A stretch of 5,409 nt of DNA. Origin: CAYLKS01 sp964384205 [NCBI: uncultured bacterium] (GTDB lineage: Bacteria > JAGOEH01). The stretch spans positions 1-5,409 of the forward strand of contig CAYLKS010000116.1 in NCBI GenBank assembly GCA_964384205.1, in the 5' to 3' direction. The translations under genes and the position numbers were made by a program. The notes under the pieces were generated by a model, which worked only from the letters and a program-made list of their open reading frames with translations, was not told the DNA's origin and made no database searches. Positions 1-5,356 of this stretch are shown piece after piece. Every line of letters begins with the position of its first letter. Positions within the stretch are counted from its first letter, which is position 1.

Positions 1-606
1 GTTCCTGCTGATCTAATTACAAACCTTGATGGTGATAAACTTGATATTGATTGGAATCCATCTTATTATACTCCAGCAACTACTCCTTCAGAAGTTGATA
101 GTGTTGATAATCTAACAGCACATTTGTATGGTATTGATCAAACTTTTAATGGAGTTTCTTCAGAACAATTTAAACAAGAAATACATGTGATCACTTCAGA
201 TGATGATAATTCGGGTTATTTTTTATTATCAGAACTTCCAACTAATGCTCAATCTGTACGAGCAACTGTCATGAATGGAAATATGCAAATAAATAATAAT
301 GTTGGAAATAATAATCCAGATTTTGATATTTTAAATTTAAGTGAATTTCACATAAATAATAATGGAGCAGCTTCAGGATTGAGTGGAGTATTAGATATTA
401 GTGATGTTCTTATTATCGAATATTCTTATGAAAAAGAAAGACGTGGGATGGATGAAAACGGGGATTTAGAACCGTATATTGGAGATCCTCACGACACAAC
501 TAATATATTTGAGGAAAATGGACCTAATAATATCATGCCAACAACAAATGGTTTATTTCATGATTTTTACGAAATCGTTGGTGGAGAAATTACACCAAAA
601 ATTTAA
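1..606 (+). CDS. Phage fibre/adhesin-like structural protein, 5'-truncated
   Basis: The frame is open from the first base, so this is the last 201 residues of a longer protein; the TTG at 124 is internal and not a believable start because the coding pattern continues upstream. Residues about 20-49 carry the stretch YTPATTPSE followed by VDNLTAHLYGID, a pattern I know from many phage tail-fibre and virion surface proteins (typically 'YTP..sPaEaddvddLtaHLkGID'). Residues about 61-144 (EIHVITSDDD, GYFLLSELP, NAQSVRATVMNG, PDFDILN, NNNGAASGLSG, DVLIIEYSY) match a beta-sandwich module that commonly follows it in such proteins. The last 55 or so residues (from KERRGMDENG) are acidic, look unlike that module and I do not recognise them. 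The next gene starts 32 bases downstream. A fibre or surface-decoration role is inferred from family pattern and from the neighbouring spike genes. Confidence 0.75.
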   Translation, partial: VPADLITNLDGDKLDIDWNPSYYTPATTPSEVDSVDNLTAHLYGIDQTFNGVSSEQFKQEIHVITSDDDNSGYFLLSELPTNAQSVRATVMNGNMQINNNVGNNNPDFDILNLSEFHINNNGAASGLSGVLDISDVLIIEYSYEKERRGMDENGDLEPYIGDPHDTTNIFEENGPNNIMPTTNGLFHDFYEIVGGEITPKI

Positions 607-608
607 CG

Positions 609-641
609 AATTGAAAAAGGAGGATTGCGCATAATATTATG
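609..641 (+). promoter_or_regulatory. Repeated translation-initiation leader, copy 1
   Basis: This leader holds a perfect Shine-Dalgarno AAGGAGG at 617-623, then ATTGCG, then the perfect 12-bp palindrome CATAATATTATG (630-641), whose last three bases are the start codon of the fibre gene. The gap from Shine-Dalgarno to ATG is 15 nt, longer than the usual 5-10. The same leader recurs at 3365-3396 with a single A inserted or deleted in the A-run and 27 contiguous identical bases (615-641 against 3370-3396). A shared regulatory or recombination role is inferred; the repeat itself is directly visible. Confidence 0.75.
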
Positions 642-1562
642 GCAACAAGAAACATAGTCCCAAGAGCAAATGGAGAAGGTGGAATAGGAACAGCAACAAA
701 GAAATGGAAGTATGGTTATTATGAACAAATAAAAGATTTAGAAGTTTTAAATTTTAACACAGCATCAGAGTTAACAATTTCATCAGGTGTTGTAACTAAA
801 ACTCAACTTAACCACACTATTGATACAGAAGGTGATGCAGCATCGGATGATCTTGATACGATTAATGGTGGAAGTGGTGATGAGATATTATTCATACGAG
901 CGATACATACTGATAGAACAGTAGTTATTAAACACGGTACGGGCAATATTTTAACAACTGATGGAGAAGATTACAGTTTAGACAGTTCTGATAAAATTGT
1001 TTTATTAATGTATGATGGAACTAACTGGAGAATGATTGGTAGTAGTAGTGGTGGTAGTAGTAGTGGAAATCCAAGACGAATCATTAATCCAGCTAATTTG
1101 AGACTTGATAGTTCTGATACAGGTTCGGAAAAGGATACAATTTTTGATGTTATTGATACGATAAGTTTTAATAATTCTACTGATGGATCAATTTGGTCAA
1201 CAGTAGAATTTAATGACACTGATTTTGATATTAATTCTGACGCTACTGTTAATTTGATAGTTGTTTATGATGGAACTGTCACATCAGATAAAGTAGTTCG
1301 TTTAACAATATCTGCTTGGGTTGCTGATATAAATGAAGCGCCTGTTTTGGCTTCACCAACAGTCACACAAACAACAGATTTAACAGTTTCAACTACGACT
1401 GATAATGTTATTCGAATGTTGTCATCGTTTTTGACTATTGGTAGTGCGAATTTTAATACGAACACACAAACAATTAGTTTAAAGATTAAACGTGAAGCTA
1501 CACATGCTAATGATACTTATGGTGGTTCATTTCATGTTATAAAAGTAATAGTTAAACAGTAG
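639..1562 (+). CDS. Phage tail-fibre-like protein with Gly/Ser hinge
   Basis: The product is 307 residues. The start is the ATG at 639, set by AAGGAGG at 617-623 in the repeated leader. Residues 1-30 (MATRNIVPRANGEGGIGTAT, then KKWKYGYYEQI) are a widely recurring N-terminal module of phage fibre proteins, in which a 'GxGIGTAxKKWxxGYF' segment probably attaches or trimerises the fibre. Residues about 45-131 (LTISSGVVT, HTIDTEGDAASDDLDTINGG, TVVIKHGTGNI, YDGTNWRMIG) form the beta-rich repeat region usual after it. A hinge GSSSGGSSSG follows at 134-143. The C-terminal domain (about 146-307) is rich in Ser, Thr and Asp with alternating hydrophobic residues, consistent with a trimeric jelly-roll or receptor-binding head. 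No transmembrane segment or enzyme motif is visible. The next gene begins 20 bases downstream. Virion surface location and host binding are inferred from the family pattern. Confidence 0.72.
   Translation: MATRNIVPRANGEGGIGTATKKWKYGYYEQIKDLEVLNFNTASELTISSGVVTKTQLNHTIDTEGDAASDDLDTINGGSGDEILFIRAIHTDRTVVIKHGTGNILTTDGEDYSLDSSDKIVLLMYDGTNWRMIGSSSGGSSSGNPRRIINPANLRLDSSDTGSEKDTIFDVIDTISFNNSTDGSIWSTVEFNDTDFDINSDATVNLIVVYDGTVTSDKVVRLTISAWVADINEAPVLASPTVTQTTDLTVSTTTDNVIRMLSSFLTIGSANFNTNTQTISLKIKREATHANDTYGGSFHVIKVIVKQ
1038..1067 (+). repeat. In-frame tandem repeat coding a Gly/Ser linker
   Basis: Two tandem 15-bp units, GGT AGT AGT AGT GGT and GGT AGT AGT AGT GGA, differ only at the last base. They encode GSSSG twice (residues 134-143 of the fibre-like protein) exactly at the junction of its N-terminal and C-terminal modules. 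Because the units are multiples of three, gain or loss of a unit would change hinge length without shifting frame. Confidence 0.85.
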
Positions 1563-1582
1563 AAAAAAGGAGAAATAAAATT

Positions 1583-1984
1583 GTGGAGAATACATTATTA
1601 AATCAAGCCATCAATCAATTATATCCGGTTGTAGGAACAATTTTGTTAGGTTTACTTAGTTGGGGAAGTGCGGAATTTATCAATTTTATTCGAAAAAAAA
1701 CGAGAAACGATAGGTTAACAGCATTATTAACAATCATATCAAACGAATCAATAACAGCAGTTTCTGAAATTGAACAGACTTTACGTAAATCATTAGCAAA
1801 TGGTAAATTGAGTGATGAAGAAAAAAAACAATTGAAACGAATAGCAATGGAAAAGGTTAAATCAAGAATAATTCCAGCTACTATGAAAGTTGCTCGGAAG
1901 AATTTAAATGATGTTGATGATTATATTTCTGCAAAAATTGAAGAAGCTGTTGTGAATTTGAAGAGGAAAAATAGTGGAGTCTAA
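1583..1984 (+). CDS. Putative phage holin, LLH-like single-helix membrane protein
   Basis: The product is 133 residues. It starts at GTG 1583 with AAGGAG at 1567-1572, 10 nt upstream. Residues about 13-35 (LYPVVGTILLGLLSWGSAEF and on) form one hydrophobic membrane helix, followed at once by a basic segment (RKKTRNDR). The rest is a long charged, probably helical or coiled-coil tail with an EIEQ segment, a GKLSDEEKKQLKRIAMEKV stretch and a closing AKIEEAVVNLKRK. This architecture (short N-terminus, one transmembrane helix, amphipathic tail with 'EQ...K...A' and 'IE.AV..L' ending) resembles the phage holin LLH superfamily, which permeabilises the inner membrane at lysis. It lies between fibre and spike genes with no obvious active endolysin beside it, which weakens the lysis call. 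The alternative is a membrane-anchored tail-associated protein. The membrane helix is clear; the holin name is inferred. Confidence 0.55.
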   Translation: MENTLLNQAINQLYPVVGTILLGLLSWGSAEFINFIRKKTRNDRLTALLTIISNESITAVSEIEQTLRKSLANGKLSDEEKKQLKRIAMEKVKSRIIPATMKVARKNLNDVDDYISAKIEEAVVNLKRKNSGV

Positions 1985-1987
1985 TAC

Positions 1988-2878
1988 ATGCAACAACATA
2001 TTGTTGATGTAACAAAATCAGAATTTTTAGGAAAAGTCTTACCAGATCTCGATCCTAAACATCAGGGACGTTATAAAGTTTTTATTCCTAATTTAATGCC
2101 TCATATTGCTAATGATAAAGGTATTTGGGTTAAGAATCACATTCACAAAAATCGTATAACACCTTCAAAAGATGGAAATTACGGACAATATTTTCCTTTA
2201 CATGCTAATACTTTAGTTATTGTTAAATTTTTTGAGAATGATTATAATTCTGGTTACATCGATAGGATTGTAAGTGATTTTGAAATTGAATCTTTGCCGT
2301 TAAAAGTAATTGATAGAGATGATTTAACACAATTATTTCGTACACCAAAAAAGAATAATATATTTGTAGTTAATGAAGAAACAACAGATCAACCTCCTAA
2401 TTCAATTCATTTATATTTTAATGAATATCGTACAATATTTATTATTGATGAAGAAGGTATTCATATATCTACATTAGATAATGAAGATAAAGAAATATCG
2501 AAAGATAATAATCAATATGTTCATGGAAATAAAAAAGTAACAATTGATCTTGATAATGAAGTATTAATAAAAGGTAATAAAAAACAAACTATCAATGGTG
2601 ATTATGAAATAGTTGTTGAAGGAAATTTGATTTTAACAGTTAAAGGTCAGATTAGTATGCAAAGTGAAGTACAAATAGTTAGTGACGCTCCTGTTATTCA
2701 TGAAAATTCTGGTTTATCAATTCCAGCAATGCCAACAACAGGAGCAGTCATACCTGTTAGAAAAGCAGAATATTCAGAACGATCAGAAAAGAGCAATGTA
2801 GTTGTAACAAGAATGATAGTTAAAGATCCGTCATCTGAAAAATATGCAGATTATAATTTTTTTAAAAAGGAGATTTGA
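1988..2878 (+). CDS. Baseplate central spike protein, gp5-like, without lysozyme domain
   Basis: The product is 296 residues. The ATG at 1988 has GGAG at 1976-1979, 8 nt upstream, and lies three bases after the preceding stop. Residues about 13-97 (FLGKVLPDLDPKHQGRYKVF, then IPNL, GIWVKNH, a Tyr/Gly/Pro region, LVIVKFFENDYNSGYIDRIV) fit the OB-fold domain at the N-terminus of T4 gp5-type hub proteins. About 137-161 (NSIHLYFNEYRTIFIIDEEG) is a connecting beta-strand segment. About 178-236 carry short repeated strands with Gly or Asn turns (VHGNKKVTID, VLIKGNKKQTINGDYEIVVE, GNLILTVKGQISM), the pattern of the triple-stranded beta-helix needle of gp5 and VgrG. The 60-residue C-terminus after SDAPVI is unusual. 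T4 gp5 has a lysozyme domain between OB-fold and needle; here there is no room for one. The protein would form the membrane-puncturing tip of a contractile tail. The family call is by pattern only. Confidence 0.72.
   Translation: MQQHIVDVTKSEFLGKVLPDLDPKHQGRYKVFIPNLMPHIANDKGIWVKNHIHKNRITPSKDGNYGQYFPLHANTLVIVKFFENDYNSGYIDRIVSDFEIESLPLKVIDRDDLTQLFRTPKKNNIFVVNEETTDQPPNSIHLYFNEYRTIFIIDEEGIHISTLDNEDKEISKDNNQYVHGNKKVTIDLDNEVLIKGNKKQTINGDYEIVVEGNLILTVKGQISMQSEVQIVSDAPVIHENSGLSIPAMPTTGAVIPVRKAEYSERSEKSNVVVTRMIVKDPSSEKYADYNFFKKEI
2867..2872 (+). promoter_or_regulatory. Ribosome binding site deciding the start at 2878
   Basis: AAGGAG lies inside the last codons of the spike gene, 5 nt before the ATG at 2878, whose A is also the last base of the spike gene's TGA stop. 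The in-frame TTG at 2875 would leave only 2 nt, so the ATG is preferred. The one-base overlap suggests translational coupling. Confidence 0.7.
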
Positions 2879-3330
2879 TGTTTTCTATATTGAGTTTTGA
2901 ACAAAAGATTAATGCACCAACATTGGCTTTTAAAACGTTGTACGGAAAATATCCAGCCGAATATTTGCGTGGACGAGAATTTTCTCATAAGACTTATTCA
3001 TTTAACGGTATTCAAATTGATTCAAATATACCTAGATTAGCATTTAAAAAACTTTCAAATATAAAAGACATAGAAACTCGATCATCATGTGAAGGTCAAG
3101 ATGAGAGACATCCAACATTTTTGATTTTTCGTTTAAAAGGAAAACATAATAAAAACCAAATTAAAGAAATTGTTAAAAAATTAAATAAATATTCAGATAT
3201 TCGAGCTTCTTATGATATCGGAGCAGGAGGTATGTATCGTATATGTGTGACTTCGAATCTTTGGTTCGGTAAAGATAATTTTAAATCATGGTGGTTAAAA
3301 TTGCCAAATAGAATTCAAAAATCGATTTGA
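2878..3330 (+). CDS. Unrecognised 150-residue protein with an SSCEG motif
   Basis: I do not recognise a named family with confidence. The start is the ATG at 2878, overlapping the spike stop by one base. Residues 1-55 contain mixed aromatic and basic segments (TLYGKYPAEYLRGREFSHKT). Residues about 59-125 look like a compact alpha/beta domain: LSNIKDIETRSSCEGQDE, then a strand TFLIFRL, a basic helix (NKNQIKEIVKKLNKY), and a strand with MYRICVT. The order 'conflict or distance statement - SSCEG - hydrophobic strand ending in Phe - helix' recalls small uncharacterised phage and bacterial proteins with a 'vesCEGH...' motif, and more remotely the SSCxGR motif of Tyw3-type proteins. The C-terminus is aromatic and basic (FKSWWLKLPNR). 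No signal peptide or membrane helix is seen. Its place right behind the spike gene suggests co-expression, not a function. Confidence 0.75.
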   Translation: MFSILSFEQKINAPTLAFKTLYGKYPAEYLRGREFSHKTYSFNGIQIDSNIPRLAFKKLSNIKDIETRSSCEGQDERHPTFLIFRLKGKHNKNQIKEIVKKLNKYSDIRASYDIGAGGMYRICVTSNLWFGKDNFKSWWLKLPNRIQKSI

Positions 3331-3364
3331 GAGATCACATTTTTTTTACAATGCAAGCCATTTT

Positions 3365-3396
3365 AATTGAAAAGGAGGATTGCGCATAATATTATG
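3365..3396 (+). promoter_or_regulatory. Repeated translation-initiation leader, copy 2
   Basis: This is the second copy of the leader at 609-641: Shine-Dalgarno AAGGAGG at 3372-3378, then ATTGCG, then the palindrome CATAATATTATG at 3385-3396 containing the start codon. The gap from Shine-Dalgarno to ATG is again 15 nt. The A-run is one base shorter than in copy 1. It occupies the end of a 63-base gap (3331-3393), the longest in the window; the rest of that gap is AT-rich with an eight-T run and no clear promoter or terminator. Confidence 0.75.
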
Positions 3397-3984
3397 TATT
3401 GCGATTTAGTTTCTGTCATTTACGAACGAATTGATCCTACAAAAGATGTTGCGAGTATTGCAAATAAATTCACAACAAAACCAAAAGGTATAATTATAAC
3501 CGATTCGTATAATAATCCTTTTTTTCCAATACGACCAACTCCTCGAATTGATACTGCTAAAGTTAATTTAATTGAAGTTTATCGTCGTTACAGAGAAAAT
3601 TATGCAAAATTTCAAGGGCCTTTTTTACCTTGGCATTATTGTGTTGAAATGATTGAAGATAGATATGTTGTTTTTAACACTCGTCCAATTGATATGAAAT
3701 TTCCTATTACAAATTCATATAAAAAGGAATGGGGAGATGAAACAACTCAATTATTTATGAAAAATAACATATTCGACATATCTGAAGCTATTCATATTTT
3801 GATAATTGGTGATAGCAACTTAGATATTTATACTTTAAGAACTTACGAGATTATAGGTCGAATTTGTATTTTACCATTCATTCGTTATTTTAAGTTACCC
3901 GAAGGAATTTTTCAAAGAACATTTCCTTTAAATATGGGTAAAAGGTTTAAAATTGATTTAATTACAAAATTTGTTCACCGTTAA
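3394..3984 (+). CDS. Amidase_2/PGRP-fold-like protein, apparently lacking zinc ligands
   Basis: The product is 196 residues from ATG 3394. The upstream in-frame TTG at 3367 would place the Shine-Dalgarno inside the coding region and is rejected because the same leader ends at the ATG in the gene at 639. The segment order resembles N-acetylmuramoyl-L-alanine amidases: KGIIITDS (31-38) where 'xIVIHHT' is expected; LPWHYCVEMIEDRYVVFN (78-95) like 'YHFxVxxDGxxYxxR'; AIHILIIGD (132-140) like 'SIGIxLxGN'; a helix after YTLRTYE; then IFQRTFPLN and GKRFKIDLI (172-190) where 'GHRDVxP' and 'CPGxxFDxxxL' are expected. The two His and one Cys that bind zinc in this family are Thr/Asp, Gln/Arg and Met/Gly here, so amidase activity is doubtful. 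It may bind peptidoglycan or serve as a structural baseplate part. No export signal is visible. The fold call is a by-eye match and moderate at best; that the gene is real is well supported. Confidence 0.5.
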   Translation: MYCDLVSVIYERIDPTKDVASIANKFTTKPKGIIITDSYNNPFFPIRPTPRIDTAKVNLIEVYRRYRENYAKFQGPFLPWHYCVEMIEDRYVVFNTRPIDMKFPITNSYKKEWGDETTQLFMKNNIFDISEAIHILIIGDSNLDIYTLRTYEIIGRICILPFIRYFKLPEGIFQRTFPLNMGKRFKIDLITKFVHR

Positions 3985-3988
3985 GGAG
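3983..3988 (+). promoter_or_regulatory. Ribosome binding site deciding the TTG start at 3995
   Basis: AAGGAG overlaps the stop codon of the preceding gene (3982-3984) and lies 6 nt before TTG 3995. This places the start of the next gene at 3995, not at the upstream in-frame TTG 3971, which has no comparable site and would make the genes overlap. Confidence 0.65.
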
Positions 3989-3994
3989 AAATCA

Positions 3995-4360
3995 TTGGGA
4001 GAATTAGTTAAGAAAAAAAGAGATATAAATATAGAAAGAAAGGATAATAAGACTATTATTAATGTTAATAGTGATATTATTCTTAAAATTAATGGAAAAT
4101 TATCAATTCAAATTGAAGGTCCATTAAATTTATTATCTTCGAATGAAATTAATGTTGATGCTATAAAAGATTATGAAACGAATAATCCAATTACATTTAA
4201 TTCAAGAATGAATGAAAGTATAAAAGATCTTCCTTCATCTATTGAATATCGAAAAAAACAAAGAATTAAACAAGAAGAATCACTTAAACGAATAAATACA
4301 TTACTTTCAAAAGATGGAATTAATATATTAAAAGTAATCAATCAAATAGGAGAAAATTAA
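3995..4360 (+). CDS. Small spike-like beta-repeat protein
   Basis: The product is 121 residues from TTG 3995. Residues about 10-55 are short alternating strands with Asn/Gly turns (DINIERKDNKTIINVNSDII, LKINGKLSIQIEG, LNLLSSNEINVDA), the pattern of gp5-type or VgrG-type triple-stranded beta-helix needles. Residues 26-41 align with residues 212-227 of the spike protein encoded at 1988-2878 without gaps and with 6 of 16 identities (shared I, L, G, S, Q, E), so the two segments may be related. Residues about 72-118 are charged and probably helical (IEYRKKQRIKQEESLKRINT). There is no OB-fold and no cysteine/histidine-rich tip. The likely role is an accessory needle, spike extension or assembly partner of the central spike; this is inference from repeat pattern and neighbourhood. 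It follows the amidase-like gene by 10 bases and precedes the next gene by 3. Confidence 0.5.
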   Translation: MGELVKKKRDINIERKDNKTIINVNSDIILKINGKLSIQIEGPLNLLSSNEINVDAIKDYETNNPITFNSRMNESIKDLPSSIEYRKKQRIKQEESLKRINTLLSKDGINILKVINQIGEN

Positions 4361-4363
4361 AAG

Positions 4364-5356
4364 GTGTCATCACAGTATTTTATAGTACCTAATTCAGCTT
4401 ATTATTATATGGGATTAATGAATATTATTAATTTGTTAGGAAAACGAAAGGTTTTCATACAAAATGCTTTAGGAAAATATTTTCCCGATTTAGAAACTAA
4501 TTGGTCAACAGTTTGGAATGATGATATATCACCTATTCTTATGTCTTTTGGTAGTGATAAATTAATTAATAATGCAATGCCAGATAAACCGGATTCACAA
4601 GGTGATGGAAGCAAAACTCCTTGGGCAATGAGTAGAGGTCAAGGTGATGTTGATATCATGTATAATTTACTTAGTAATGCAGGAATTACAATGTCTGAGG
4701 ATTATTCGATTGATGCTACTTTAGATTTATTACAATCAAATCCATCGGATTATCATTCTAAATTTACTAGAGTTCTTAATATAATTTCATTTATAGAAAA
4801 AATTCATGAACTTGAGACGACAATATATGTTATAACATTTTCAATAAGTCCATTATATAAAGTTGAAACTCCAGAAAAAACTATTAATAGATCACCAGGG
4901 CAATTGTTAACAATAGCAGGTGATATGATTAATCAACCATATTTGTTGGATGAGAATGGTCTTGGTTTTATAGAAGTTCCTTGGGGAACGATTGATAATG
5001 TGATGAATTTATATTTTTCTCAAACATTTTTAGATAATAAAATATTTAGAGTTGATATCTCATCAGAAATAGTCTATGTTGATGATAATTTTACTGGTGT
5101 TATTTCTTATCAAGGTGATCCATCGGCTACAGAAACGATTAATATAGCAAAAAGTGGTTATATGATTTTTGCTATTACAAGCACAACTATTAACGGTATT
5201 GATACAGGAGGAGAGTCATTAGAGATATATCTTTCTGATTTAGAGTTGAATTTTGATGATTCTGAAGTGTATATATCTCACGAAGAATTTTCAGATTTTT
5301 TAAACCCATCAGATATTAACTATACTATTAAAGTTAAATATATTCAAAATTGTTAG
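4364..5356 (+). CDS. Unrecognised 330-residue protein, probably phage structural
   Basis: I do not recognise the family. The start is GTG 4364, three bases after the preceding stop, with AGGAG at 4348-4352, 11 nt upstream. The N-terminal half is mostly helical and polar with an aromatic opening (SSQYFIVPNSAYYYMGLMNI) and a Gly/Asp-rich loop (DKPDSQGDGSKTPWAMSRGQ) around residues 74-93. The region about 152-175 (TTIYVITFSISPLYKV) is strand-rich but too polar at its edges to call a membrane helix. The C-terminal half, about 220-330, alternates strands with Asp/Ser/Gly loops (VDISSEIVYVDDNFTGVISY, YMIFAITSTTINGIDTGG, SLEIYLSDLELNFDD), like a virion beta-domain. Cotranscription with spike genes suggests a baseplate or tail component. 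The stop TAG is 4 bases before a likely insertion-element end, so the original C-terminus may have been altered, although the closing strand YTIKVKYIQNC looks like a natural end. Confidence 0.75.
   Translation: MSSQYFIVPNSAYYYMGLMNIINLLGKRKVFIQNALGKYFPDLETNWSTVWNDDISPILMSFGSDKLINNAMPDKPDSQGDGSKTPWAMSRGQGDVDIMYNLLSNAGITMSEDYSIDATLDLLQSNPSDYHSKFTRVLNIISFIEKIHELETTIYVITFSISPLYKVETPEKTINRSPGQLLTIAGDMINQPYLLDENGLGFIEVPWGTIDNVMNLYFSQTFLDNKIFRVDISSEIVYVDDNFTGVISYQGDPSATETINIAKSGYMIFAITSTTINGIDTGGESLEIYLSDLELNFDDSEVYISHEEFSDFLNPSDINYTIKVKYIQNC

Noticed and set aside
124-606. TTG at 124 as the start of the first gene
   Set aside because: The same frame is open and fits the conserved fibre module back to base 1, so the gene enters from outside the window.
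971-1219. Minus-strand open frame of 82 residues opposite the fibre gene
   Set aside because: It lies wholly antisense to a well-supported gene, has no ribosome binding site, and is a low-complexity Leu/Ser-rich shadow.
1265-1465. Minus-strand open frame of 66 residues
   Set aside because: It is antisense to the fibre gene, with no initiation signal or recognisable protein pattern.
3317-3347. Possible terminator: A-run, GAT/ATC mini-stem, then T-run
   Set aside because: The stem is three base pairs plus A/T pairing with mismatches, too weak for a believable intrinsic terminator in such AT-rich DNA.
3345-3373. Possible sigma-70-type promoter with TTTACA as -35
   Set aside because: No good -10 box occurs at 16-18 bases spacing; the nearest TA-rich segment overlaps the start codon.
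3351-3389. Tiny open frame MQAILIEKEDCA ending inside leader copy 2, a possible leader peptide
   Set aside because: It has no Shine-Dalgarno, and copy 1 conserves only its last few codons, which come from the repeat itself, so coding is not needed to explain it.
4405-4614. Minus-strand open frame of 69 residues
   Set aside because: It is antisense to the 330-residue gene and shows no start signal or family resemblance.
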